The notes beneath the pieces were generated by a model that was given only the letters and a program-made list of their open reading frames with translations, was not told where the DNA came from and did not search any database. A stretch of DNA of 64,000 nt, taken from NCBI GenBank assembly GCA_013397935.1, contig VZRN01005169.1, forward strand, positions 2,592,935-2,656,934, written 5' to 3'. The stretch's first letter is position 1. Every line of letters begins with the position of its first letter. This stretch comes from Dasyornis broadbenti. Lineage: Eukaryota; Chordata; Aves; Passeriformes; Dasyornithidae. Below are positions 12,651 to 24,243 of the stretch, piece after piece. The position numbers and the translations under genes were made by a program.

Positions 12651-15600
12651 CATAAGGCACCCGATGACATCTCTTCAGCCACAAAGGTGATCATTCTTCC
12701 ACGATGTACAAGGTATAGTACCAAATCAGTACCAAGATTTCTTCCTTCTCAAGGTGTTCAAGAGCCAGCACATCACAAGGATACCAAAACTGCAGAATGA
12801 AGATCATCTGAATAATTTTTTTCCTTGGTATAATGAACTTATAGATAAAAGTTAAGCTACCTTGTGCTGGAGAATGACCCCCAATCACAGGTCTGGCTCT
12901 CATGGACTCTTTTTGAAAGATATTATAATTATCCTTTTCTCATATAATGAATTTCTTGTCTGTCCACTCTACTTGGCAGAATGGACATGTTATAATATTT
13001 ATTCATTTACTTTCACCAGAAAGTCTGCTGATAGATCAGCTTTTCAAAGGAGAAATTGTAAGTGGCATTAGTTAGAAGGAATGACTTCAGTTCTTACCAC
13101 TTTCTAGGTAATGGGTAATTTGTATTATAGCTGATATGGTATATCAAATAAAAAAAATTATATATTTGTTGTTGTGGATCATTTAAGTCATATATTTTTA
13201 CTGCTGGTGAGGAGTTTAGCTTTGATGCTATTCACTGGTGGGGGATTTAGCCTTCCTTTTGTCACGTTTTTCTACCAGCTATTATCATAAACTCCAAACT
13301 TACAGCCTTTATAAAGAACTCCACAACTATAGGACATGACTTTTGGGTTTTTTTTGGCATTTACACTAAGGGGGTTTCAAAGGAATTTCATTGTAGTTTT
13401 AGTTTTCTCCAAATTTCGCCTAACCCAAGTCAGCCTGCCCATCATTGATGTTAACATGGATTCAGTCAAAGAAGGCAGCAGTAGACCACACCACATATGC
13501 CACAGTGTATTATTCTTTCTAATCAAAAGGTTTGCTTTGGTTTTCAAAGTGTGGGAAACCTGACACAAGATGCCTGTCGCAGATAGGGAAGGATCCTCTG
13601 CTCTTCAGCACAGGGTAATAATAACACCAACAATAACTTTGATTTTGTTTCAAGACTTCTCACTTGGGATCCTGCAGAGGTTCTAATATCCCACCATGCC
13701 AGCATATTATTTTTGGATTGAATGACTGGATGAGCTTGATTTACATCTTATCTCACTTCATAGCCCATAATGTGTTTTTAAATCATGTCTAAACAATTTA
13801 CCACAAAAGCAAAATTGGAGGCAGGCGGTGGGAAGTATCTTGGATAACCCAAGCATCAAAGAGAGAAACCTCAGAGGACGAAGAAGGGTTTCTTTGCAGC
13901 TGGCTGAGTCATGTTTCATGTGGGGTATGGTCCCTTGCTAATAATAAGCAAACTGCTAAAATACTATTCCACACTTTATTAACTTGTTCAGTGAGTTAGG
14001 ATGTCCTGTGCAGACATGTTCGCTGGTAACTTCTTTTCTCTAAGAACTTTTCCCCTGATAGCCTCTCAGATAACATTAGAAAACAGCTTTTTTTTCCTAC
14101 ATTTCCCCTGTCTTATGTCACACTGCGAAGCCTCTGAAGAGGCTTCTGTTGTGCTGTGATGCAGCCTGCAAGGCCTGTACACTTTGAATCTACAGCAAAG
14201 GGTCTTCAAAGAAAAGTGACAGTCACATCAAGTGAATGGCTGCCGTTTAAAACAGTAACATTGATGGTGTTTTTAAAGATTGTTGGTTTCTACTGTTTCT
14301 GTATCAAAAGTGGGGATTTGGGGCAAGGAGGAAATTGTTTTTTGGCAAAGATTTTGTTTTTCTTACCGGATGATTTTGTTTTGATGAGGATATTATTATT
14401 ATCATTATTATTTCACTTTTAATATATTATTTTCCCTCTTTTTTGTTGTTTTTTTTTTCTCTTTTTTGGTCAAATAGGACAGAAAAGGAGAACAATGTTA
14501 GAGAATATAGACATGGTAAATCAGTTTTGAGACTTATTTTTCAGGAATAGTAATTCAATTTTTGAGATAGCTCTCACTAAACTTTCAAATATGTGGGCAC
14601 ATGGAACTATTAGTTACTTTTGGGAAAAACTGATCAATCCCTTAGCTAGTAAGGCAAACACCAGGATGGGTGACAATGGCTGACCACAGCTGTATGTGAC
14701 ATCTCTTGCCACATATGAGCTCCACAACATGTTTTGTGTTGCACTCTAGAAATAATTCTCTCTGTTATGTAGTGTTTGTGTTGAACAGTGGCAGATTTAA
14801 AACAATAATATTATGATTCTTCAGAGATCACAGTCAGTGTTTTAAATGCACTGGCTCTGAGACTGTGCTTTATCTTAACATAGTCATGGTTCTCCTGAAT
14901 ATAATTTAAAATTTCAGGGTGTAAAAATGCAAGACCTGTTGAAGGGTGGAAGAAAAACAGAACGAGGAATAAAATAAAAATTGAATTTGTTTTAAAATTG
15001 AGAGATATCCCTGATGCTGTCAGGCTTAGTCTTAATATAACCAATAGTCCTGTATTTAGGACATTGTGTTTGGGCTGGAGGAGATGAAAACTCCTGCACT
15101 GAAGCAGGCAGAAAAATTGTTTGGGCCTTGGTCTTCCCTGTCAAATGCAGTTTTCTTACCCTGTGGATCCTGGTGAATGATCCTGGAAGGATGATCCCCA
15201 CTTGGATAAACAATCCCATCCTTGCTGAAGAAAACAGCCACCTTTGTAAGCTGGGGTGTTTTCAGACACCAAAACCACAATGTTTTCTGTTAAAAAACCC
15301 CAAACAAGCAGAAACATTTGAAAAGCCTTTATCTGTCTTATTTAACCCCAAAAGGGAAAAAAAAAAGAAAAACCAACACCAACCAACCAAGCAAAACAAC
15401 CCTCCCCCTTGAGCAATAAGACATGCAAGTCCTTTTATGAAAACCTCAGGTGTTTCTTCACTGGTTTATGGGGTTTCTCACACAAGAACTTCTCACCCAC
15501 AGGACAAGTAGTGTCTCCTGAGCCAAAGTGATGCTGCCTCTCAGGAGGGGACCTGAGGACCCATACCTGCAGTCCTCAATTGTAAAACCATTATCCCTTC

Positions 15601-17194
15601 TCCTCAGAGGGTCAGCACTAGAGGGCAATACAGCCACACACTTAGACACACGCCAGCGATTTTTAGTGGACAGTGTTTGTTTCACTGACATGAAAAAAGG
15701 GAGGGTGGAGATGAGTTGTCAAAACCATGAGTCAGAGAGTAAATTGGTCCCACCTTAACCACAGTCCCCTGCCATGCAGCAATTTCCCTTATCAGATTGC
15801 TATCAGAAATTAATACTGGGCAAATCTGCAAGATAAATATCATTAGTTCCATTATTAGAGATAGATGATATAATACAGAGAAGTTTCACAACGAGTTAGA
15901 AATTAATAACTGGAATTGCATGTATGCTATGCTACAAGCAAACACAGATTTATTCTGATTAATTTTTAAAAAGGGTTTCAAGACTGGCCAAAGTATTAAA
16001 GTCCAGCTGGATAAACAGCAGCAAAAAATATCCTCAGACAAATAAGTAAAACTGATATTACTAACGCCAATCTCTGTTCAGGGTGCCATTCTGAACTTGG
16101 CCTTGCCCTCTACTTTACTGAAACTCTATATGAAATGAAGAGATGGCTGATATAGGACAGGCTAAAAAGTTCAATCTGTTGGGACCAGGATTCATTTCAA
16201 CCCATCAGTGTTCATTATTCCACTAAGTGGTGACATAATTACAGAGCTGGGCTCCCCAGGGACTCTGTTGGAGCTGGCTCCAATTTGCAGGCCACCCCGC
16301 AGGAGAATGTCAACCCCACTTATGGCAAGCAGCGCGTCTGTAGGGAAATTGGGCAACTCCATGACATACTGAACATGAATTCCTTCCTGAAGATCTGGAG
16401 CTGTCTCCCTGATAAGGCTGATTTTGAAACTCAGGGAAGACTGAACAGAGAAAAGAAGCAAAGGCACACAGCCTATGTTAATGCACAGAGCAGCATTTCC
16501 CCCTCTCCATTACAGTCATGCTTATTTCATCTGTCGTTATCACTTTCTTTTCATGAAAAATAAACCCACCACCCTGAAGGCAAGTGAATGCCCTTATCTG
16601 CTTATATTTTGACATTGCAATCTTCTTGGTTTAGCAGGCACAAATCTTGTATTTACACAGACACCAAGAATGGGAATTTTACACCGTGGAGGGATCTACC
16701 CGAGTATTTTATATTTGTTCATACTCATGAGCTCATTGTGGCCCAAGACCTTGTAAATATTAATGAGCAAAACAACTGGGATTGGGACCTGCAGAAATTT
16801 AGATTTTTGACATCTTTTCCATGTTTACACAGTGGGTTTGCTGCATCTTTACAACCAAGCTGGGATTGGTACCTGAACATGTTTAAGTTCATCAGCATGT
16901 CCTACAAAAAGAGGAAAAGTATAAATTACCTGTGATTTTAGGCCCTCCAACCATTTATTTTATGACACAGTGCTTCTATATCTCCCTGCTGGCTTTAAGT
17001 TGCCTGCAACTGTCCTTCAGCACAAATCTATGTAGTGATTTCAAATTAACAGCAACTCATCAAGGCCCAAAAAGCCATGGGTAGCAAGATGCAGCTCAAG
17101 AACAGATATCCTGGAAACCTAGAGTTTAAAGGACTCAATATTACCGAGAGAAAGCAGAGAATATATTAAATTAATACGGAAGAAACTTAGAGAG
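12651..17194. other. About 4.5 kb of unique non-coding DNA
   Basis: No gene is visible. Contents include a short ATT-repeat at about 14387-14411 (in ATTATTATTATCATTATTATT), T runs near 14440-14466, and an A-rich then CCAA-rich stretch at 15356-15412. Open frames stay under 120 codons and match nothing I recognise. Confidence 0.6.
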
Positions 17195-17439
17195 CTGTGA
17201 CAAAACAGGTTTAGGTTGGATATTAGGAAAGGTTCTTCACCGAGAAGGTGGTCGGGCACTGGAATAGGATCCCCAGGGAAGTGCACATAGCACCAAGCCT
17301 GATAGAGTTCAAGGAGTGTTTGGACAACGCTCTTGGACACATGGGGTGACTCTTGGGGCTGTCCTACGCAGGGCCAGCTGTTGGACTTGATGTTCCTTGT
17401 GGGTCCCTTCCAACTCAGCACATTCTGTGATTCTATAAC
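17195..17439 (+). mobile_element. CR1 LINE, 3' end fragment (different subfamily)
   Basis: The copy starts at AGCTGTGACAAAACAGG and carries TTTAGGTTGGATATTAGGAA, CTTCACCGAGAAGGTGGTCG, CCCCAGGGAAGTG, TTGGACTTGATGTTCCTTGT, GGGTCCCTTCCAACTCAGCA and a terminal ATTCTGTGATTCTATAA. The 'CCTTGTGGGTCCCTTCCAACTCAG' style of tail sets it apart from the subfamily at 12150. Confidence 0.93.
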
Positions 17440-18274
17440 ATGTGAAGGCAGATCATTGCCTAGGATTATTTGCAGTGACATCCCCAGATCAGTCTAGAAA
17501 CTTCGGAGCAACACACTGGCAGCAGACAAATTTACATTACCAATCAGACAGCTACTTTTAGGCAAGACTGACTGACATATGCTGTCAAAGAAAGCGGAGC
17601 ATATTTTTTAAATGCACATTCTGAGAGATGTGCTTTATAAGGTGCAAGTCCTGATTTAGCCAAACAAGCTGCAACACTTCTTGCAGAGGCAGCTGAATGA
17701 CATGTAAGGGCTTGCTTTGTATAGAAGGTCAGACTAGCTGATCCAATAGTCCATTCAGAGCTTAAAGTTTCTGGGAGCCTATAGTCTGAGCTACAGACTT
17801 AAGCCTCTTACTGGGAGTTGAAACAGTTTTTGTATTGTCCCTAGATCATGTGTTGAGGAGAAAGCAGACCAGACGGTGAGCAGTGGGTTGCATATGCCAG
17901 GAAAGATGTAATTTGAAAAGGAATCCATCTTTATACTGAGTCATAACAGAAGTTTTATTATTGCCTCTCCATGTGTGGGTATAACACCTTATTTAAAGTT
18001 GGAAATACAAACTGACTCTGAAGTAAGGATTACAAAGTAGAAAGACTTCAGAGTGGTTAACAAGATCTCACACTAAACATCACCCTATGCCAGAAGATGA
18101 AAGGAGAAAATCAACAGAAATACAAACACTTAAAAGTCCTTATTGTTGTTTTTAAATTTGCCCATCCTCAATGAATATAGAAGCACGGGCAGGTTATGCT
18201 GCCCTGTGTTTGCTCATCCCTGGTCTTTCTTAGCTCACCTATTGCTTAGGTGTATTAGAAGCAAATAGCACCTT

Positions 18275-18295
18275 AAAAAAAAAAAAAAAAAAAAA
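18275..18295 (+). repeat. Poly(A) run, 21 bases
   Basis: An uninterrupted A run follows CACCTT. No AATAAA signal or transcript-like sequence stands upstream, so I do not read it as a processed pseudogene tail. Confidence 0.9.
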
Positions 18296-18423
18296 TCACC
18301 TCTGATTTGCATCAAATCAAAGGAGCTTGTAGCTATCTGAAGTTTTACAAGTGGGGACTTCACTTTAGTGGTGAAGTTTCAATGGCTTATTTCCTGGTAC
18401 TTAGAGGAGTTTTGTTCTTCACC

Positions 18424-18470
18424 AGTACCTACAAAACAGGGTAAAGCTGTTACCCTGTTTTGTAGGTACT
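18424..18470. repeat. Perfect 21-bp inverted repeat with 5-base loop
   Basis: The left arm (18424-18444, starting AGTACCTACAAAACAGGG) is matched base for base by its reverse complement (18450-18470, ending CTGTTTTGTAGGTACT). Only AGCTG lies between them. The flanks on the two sides do not pair, so the symmetry stops abruptly at both ends. Such an exact short fold-back is best explained by a single recent template switch. A small RNA hairpin is possible, but the loop is short and the stem has no mismatches. Confidence 0.97.
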
Positions 18471-20072
18471 AACTTCTTTTAATGTGAGTTTACTTTGTCT
18501 TGGTTTGTTTGCTGTTATTTCTTGAGTGAGTTTGGTTATCTCCTCCTTAAAAGGAGATGTCAGACAGATAGTATTTACCTAAGAGAGTCATGGACATTAT
18601 CTTAACCATTAATGCATTTGTCACTATTTGGGAGGACATACTTTCTACTGATTCTAAGTAAACGTTCCTGAGTTAATCCATAAATGTGAAAAATTTCTTT
18701 AAAATTACATGTAACCATATAGGTCAATACCATCATATAAAATATTTTCTAAATAAAATATCAAAAAAATTATATGAAAAGAGGAAAGTTAAAATAGCAG
18801 ATAGACAGCCTTGTGTGGTATGTGGAATTTTTTTCCCCTAATGTTTGCTCCAAAGGTCAATAAAGCCAGGGAAAGATGCTCTTTCATTCTCTTAATTGGG
18901 TTCCATAAAAACCGAAATCGTTGTGTATTTCCTATTGTATTTATAAAACACATAAAACAAGTAATGTGTCTCTAAAAGCAAAAGCAGGGCACCAACGGGT
19001 TCTAGATGCCTTTGAGAAGCCCAAGAGCTGCACATAAGCCAAGAGCATTGATTTCAATGTCCAGCTTGATGATCAGTTAAGTAAAAAAAAGTAAATAATA
19101 ATTTCCTTCACAATGAAGATTTACAGCATATTCTCACCAGACCAGTCTTTTTCTGGTCCCAGTTTCCACTGAGAAACAAAAGCTAAGGTTTGGAGAAAGT
19201 TGAAAGGAACCTCATAAGGATTTCATAAAACTTTTCAATGTCAGGTTTTGGTGTAAGAGTTTAGAGGGGGCTGCTGGCCACAGTGAGGGGGTGCTTTAAC
19301 AAATAGATCCCTCACCAACTCAATTTATCCATTCTGTCAAAGATCCTAAACTTTTTAAAGTAAAACGTAAAAATCTGGCAGCAGAGATCAAAGTCTAAGA
19401 CTCCCTTCTGCCAGTTAAATACCCCCTCAGCCCTCATCTATGTATTAGCATCTCTTGGAGATTCGACACAGCATGACTTTATCAACAGAAGTGGAAATTT
19501 CATGAGCCAGCCATTTCAGGCCAAATAGGAAACACCAGCCAACTTTCATCTGATATCTGAATTTCCATACAGAGTTGAAAAAAACACTCTCTTTTATTTT
19601 TTTTGTCTACTTTTTTTATTTTAGCGTGCATGTATTTCCTCCCCCTTCCTCCCCAGTTCCCCATTATCCCTTTTTCCATCACTTTAACTGGTTTTCACAC
19701 TTGAAGAGTGAAAGAACCCAAAGACCGTTGAATTAATAAATTTTTGTATGATTTTTGACTAGGCAGACCATCCGAGCTCCTAAAATTAGATCACATCATT
19801 TTTTAAATTCACAGTATTTGTAATTACTACAAAAAATGCCTTACTGAAAAAGATTTGGAAATTCCTATTTTTTCTTCATTATTTGAATCTAATGTGCATA
19901 ACAGATTTATTGAGCAATCCCAGCCAAAATCATGAGCATCCTTCACCCTTTCTCATCACTTTACTGCCTTGCAGACTCAAGAGTTAATCTTCCTTCTTTC
20001 CCTCGGAGAATTTAAGGTCAAAACAAGCAAAAAATGTTAAAAACTAGCACATTTAGCAGGAGAAAACAGAAT

Positions 20073-20160
20073 CACAGAGGCTCAGCAATTTTCCTGAAGT
20101 CACAGTGGAAGTCCATTAACAAGGCAAAGACTCAAGCCTGGACCTCATATCCCAGTACAC
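20073..20160 (-). repeat. MIR/CORE-SINE-like fragment
   Basis: The plus strand shows CACAGAGGCTCAGCAATTTT, CCTGAAGTCACAGTGG, GACTCAAGCCTGGACCTC and ATCCCAGTACAC. This is the order expected for an antisense MIR ('GAGGCTCAG...CAAGGTCACACAG...GATTCAAACCCAGGTCT'). It is diverged, consistent with a pre-avian age. Confidence 0.55.
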
Positions 20161-21148
20161 AATTCAAATATTTAGGTTGTCTGTTTATTTAGTTCATGTA
20201 TTTTAAATGCAACAGCAACAGTTTATAGTGCACAACCATTCTCAGGCAGGTTGTTATTGTCTCTGATGTACATTTTTTCATATTGGAAGCTCAAGATTTT
20301 AATGAATTTGTGATTATTATTATTATTATTTATTACTGTAAACTGGCTTCTGTGTTACTGTCTGAGATTGCCTTATCATAATGAACCTGACTACAGCACC
20401 CACAATCCCTCCTACACAAGTGAATGAAAAATTTCTAAGAATCAGATTTCTAAGTATGATCTTTGGCAAATACCAAAGAAATATGAATCACTTGTCATGA
20501 GTCACATGAAAATGTTACAAGGCATAAAACAAGAGCTGTTCACATGAAACATTTTGCATGAGAAAAAGGTGGCCAGCTGACTAGGTCAGCGAAGTGGCTG
20601 CAGGACCTGTGAATTTCCACTGAGATGTTTTTATTTTTACATGTGAAGAAAAAAACCAAAAACCTCCTTTCTTCAATACACTGATGCAGTGGGAAATGAG
20701 AATTGGGAGTAGCTGTATTTAAACCAAAGCCCAGCAAAAAAACCCCCACCCTTGTCAAAACCAATTTACCACGCCGCAAGTTTTTAATGGACGTGAGAAG
20801 CAGGTTGATCCGAAAACAAAACTATTTAATAACAGGTTTTCTATTACTCTTACCACATTAATGCCATAGATCTGGTGTCTAAAAGACAAGCAGTGTATCT
20901 GCCTTTAACCCTGTCCTTATTACGTGATTCACTGTTGTGTCTCTGCTCAGTAATTTGGCTGCTCCTGGGCTCACTTTGCAGTGGGTCTCAGTGTGGCTGA
21001 GCTGTGTCAGAGGCTGCTCTTGGTACCCACATGAGCCAGTTTAAAGATGGCTTGGGAATATCCACTGAAACCACCGATCCTTTGGTGCAGACATGCCCAG
21101 AACATTTCTTTGCAGATTTATTCACATTATCTGCCTGTAAGACAGAGA

Positions 21149-21280
21149 ATTAATATCTTCTGTCAACCCTGTTTTGGAGGTGATAAACGGCTGCCTGGTG
21201 AAGTGGTGGGGCTTGCCCACAGTCAAACAGAGAGTCTGAGGAAGAGCAAGGACCTGCCCCCAAATTATCTCAGTCTTGCT
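21149..21280 (-). repeat. MIR/CORE-SINE-like fragment
   Basis: The antisense MIR order is visible: ATTAATATCTTCTGTCAACC, TGTTTTGGAGGTGATAAACG, GGCTTGCCCACAGTCAAAC, AGAGAGTCTGAGGAAGAGC and AAGGACCTGCCCCC. The GGCTTGCCCACAGTCAAACA word is the clearest part ('ACTTGCCCAAGGTCACACA' in the consensus as I remember it). Confidence 0.55.
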
Positions 21281-22379
21281 CAAAAATGTGCTTTGCTGCC
21301 ATAGCATCCTTGTTCCTGGACGAACAGTAATTCCACGCAACTCTGGAAACATTTTAGGTCTTCATTTTCGTATCAGGATTCTCTGAAAGGCCAAATTTGA
21401 AGTGAAAAATCCTAATCTGATATGTGTGGATAAATGTTTGAGTCACCAAGGACAGAGTCTAATTTCACTGTTTGACAGATGACACAAACACCAGATAAAG
21501 GCTACACAGAAGTAGTTTTGGTTGTCTTGGAAGTTAGGGAAAACATAGCAGTGTTTTTAGTGCACTGCATGAATGGTACCTGACCTGGTGCTTTCCTGGC
21601 AAATGAAACAGGAGAAAGAACAGGGAGGACATGACAGATACAACCAGGTTGGCTCACAACTGTCATGAAAAGAAAGGGGTTTGTCCCCAGAAAACTTTTA
21701 GGATAGCTGATGCTGCTTCAATAAAGTTGACACAAGTGTAAGAAAAGGACAAAAATGTAAAACAGCTTTTCAAAGCATCCGTTTTTATCCCCACTACAAT
21801 GTTTACTTCTTTAATATACTGAAAAGATTTCCATCCCAGAGGAACGTTCTGGACATGCTGTATTATACAGTAACATTATGCCCTAACATTTCAGTCATCT
21901 AAATATTGTTTTTGGGATTACTCATGGAAACTTCACAGTGGAAGAGGAAAGGGGAGGGGAAGTTGCATGGAGAAGGGAGTGGGGAAACATCCCCTATTAA
22001 AGCTCCATTAGCTCCAGAAAGGAACTCTGTGAAGTGCATGAAAAATATTGTGGATTATTCAAAGACATCCATAATTTGAGTGTCTGTTTTCAATGTCAAG
22101 TTTCCTCCTAACCCCTATCATTGCTTTCCCTCTTTTAATTTTTTTTTTTTTATTTTTTATTTTATTCCTGCAGAGGAGGATAATGATTATTACAGAAGTA
22201 AGTGGGGAAAAGATGGATTGTCTTTATATGAAGTGTAAGTGTTGGGTAAGGCAATTAAGTGGAACAGAAAATAACTAGGATTAAAAGCCTTTTTTAGATC
22301 CTGCCAGGGCTGAAATCGTTGTCACAGGGAAGATGTGTTTAAGCTCCAGCAACGTTTGGGTGAGACAATTCTGAAGATG

Positions 22380-23420
22380 ACGGTCTAATGACTGTAAAAC
22401 CTTCAAAATGGCAAACACGGGAGAATGCTTCCTACGAAGGAAGGACACCTTCTCTTCCCCTCCTCCTCCGCCCTGGACTTTTTAATGTCAGATGTGAACT
22501 GCACACCGGTGATAAATATAACCCCACAGCTGTCACTGGGGCTGGGAGCCTGGGCAGGAGTGGGCTGGGGGACAGCATCTCTCCTGGCCCCCACGCAGCC
22601 TCCTTTCAGCTGGGGTTTCAGCTGGCAGTTCCAGAGAAAGCAGGTGGTGAAGCTGGGGTGAATCACCGAGCTGGCAGCCTTTGAGTCAAGGCTGAGGAAG
22701 GGGTTATTACACAACTTTCACGTTCAGGGTGGAGAGCACTGAGAGCTCAGGAAAGAGCAAACCCACACGCATTCATCGGCAGCTGGGGAAAGCAAGAGCC
22801 TTCACGCTTTGCTCTCCCCCTTTGCCATCCCAAAGCTGGCAGGGAAGCAATACACAGGGGAGGCTGCAGGTAAAACCTCATGTGAAATGACACAGTGGTC
22901 GGTGCAATGCTGATTATCCCTCAGCATCAGACCGGACTTCTTTGCTTTGGACAGCCAGTTTTAGCAGGCTTCAAGCCACGTGGAGTGAGAAAAATCAGAG
23001 AAAACAACCCCTGGTACACAGGGCACAGAGGGAGGAAGCAGATTAGTGAAAGCACCTCCCATCTGAAGCTGGGCACAAGCCGCTGCCAGAGCGGTTTCCC
23101 CTCCAGCTGCCTCAAATCAGCTCCATTTTGCAATCTCAGGTGCAAGATCCCTGGATGCTGCAGCCTTTCCTCTTCTCCTTCATGCCTGCACCAGGCACCA
23201 GCTCACCTCCAGCCCTCCCTGCTGGGTCAGGATGACAGATCTAAATAACAGGAGCAATGACAGCTGATGGTATAATTAGAGCAGTGAATTAAGTGTGGGA
23301 GTCCTGCAATTTGAGAGGTAGCTTGTGACCTCTGGGCTGTATCCGTCGCTGCTGTGTGCCCTGGGACACCTCTCTGCAATCAGTGGGATGGCACAGGCAG
23401 TGAATGAGAGCACATTTCAT
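22380..23420. other. GC-richer non-coding stretch without CpG island
   Basis: About 1 kb is visibly richer in G and C than its surroundings, with many CTGGG, CAGCT and CCTCC words. CpG dinucleotides remain few, so it does not look like a CpG-island promoter. Overlapping open frames on both strands (22388-22684, 22403-22714 and 22895-23248, up to 117 codons) fit lower stop-codon density in GC-rich DNA and match no family. Confidence 0.6.
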
Positions 23421-23948
23421 CTGGTTTTATGGCCAAAAACATGCTAGGTAGGAAAAAAGCAACACCACACTCAACCTGCCCCACAGTTTGGAAAATAAAG
23501 TGAATTTGGTGCTGGGCTGAGAAATTCTTGCTCTAGTCACAGAGAATCTGCTTTGGTATTTGCATTTAATAGCAGCAGCATGTAATATTTCTAAACTGTT
23601 TGTGCTCCAAGTTGTGTGATCAGGCACTAATGGACCTGACTTCACCCTTGTTCTCCCCAAGCAGCAGCCTGAACTCACAGACTGGCTTCTGGTTCTTAAG
23701 CCCAGCACTGCTGCACACATCGCCTCTGCAGCTGGAGGGATCAAAACATTGTTTTTCCCTTGTGTTACACAGTGAAATTTCAGACCCAGAACTTTCTGGC
23801 ATTTGCTTCTGAGGAGAAAGTGGGGAAATTAATCTGTTCTGTTTGTTCTGGCTTAAATATGGAAACATCTGTTAAACTGTCTCTGATTGCCTCCTGGCTG
23901 CATTAAAGTGATGACAAATTTTGCCACTGATTACTGACTATATTTCAC

Positions 23949-23973
23949 TTTTTTTTTTTTTTTTTTTTTTTTT
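23949..23973 (+). repeat. Poly(T) run, 25 bases
   Basis: An uninterrupted T run lies between TATTTCAC and GCATGCA. No transcript-like sequence adjoins it on the minus strand that I can recognise. Confidence 0.9.
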
Positions 23974-24140
23974 GCATGCAAGTTCTGTGCAATGCTCAGG
24001 ACTGCTGTACCTGCTGGTTTGGCTGCCTGCAAAATGATGGGGATTAGATCTGCATATCAGCCTCACACGTCGTATCGATGAGCTGCCCCACAGCTGTACA
24101 TCAGTGCAGCATTTTGTCAACTATCCAGGAAGGTCCCAAA

Positions 24141-24243
24141 TATCTGTATATTTATACTATATTAAATATGTGTATGATATATATACACAGTCCACATCTA
24201 TAATCTATTTTAATATATATATTTTATATATACACATATCTAT
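24141..24243. repeat. TA-rich low-complexity tract
   Basis: About 100 bases of TATATA, TTTATAC and TTTTAATATATATATTTTAT words are broken only by CAGTCCACATC. It can fold on itself in many ways, as any TA-rich tract can. Confidence 0.8.

Larger units (their letters stand above)
17440..22379. other. About 4.9 kb of mostly unique AT-rich non-coding DNA
   Basis: No gene is visible. The stretch holds a 21-base A run (18275-18295), a perfect hairpin (18424-18470), two old SINE-like pieces (20073-20160 and 21149-21280), and a short ATT repeat near 20311-20331. The longest open frames are under 90 codons. Confidence 0.65.

Noticed and set aside
18275..18295. Poly(A) runs here and at 26861, 55541 and 56040 as tails of processed pseudogenes
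   Set aside because: No coding-like sequence or polyadenylation signal precedes them, and no flanking duplication was seen.
18424..18470. microRNA gene at the perfect hairpin
   Set aside because: The stem is too perfect and the loop (5 bases) too short for a usual animal pre-miRNA of about 60-80 bases. A template-switch origin fits better.
22380..23420. CpG-island promoter
   Set aside because: The stretch is GC-rich but has only a handful of CpGs per 300 bases.
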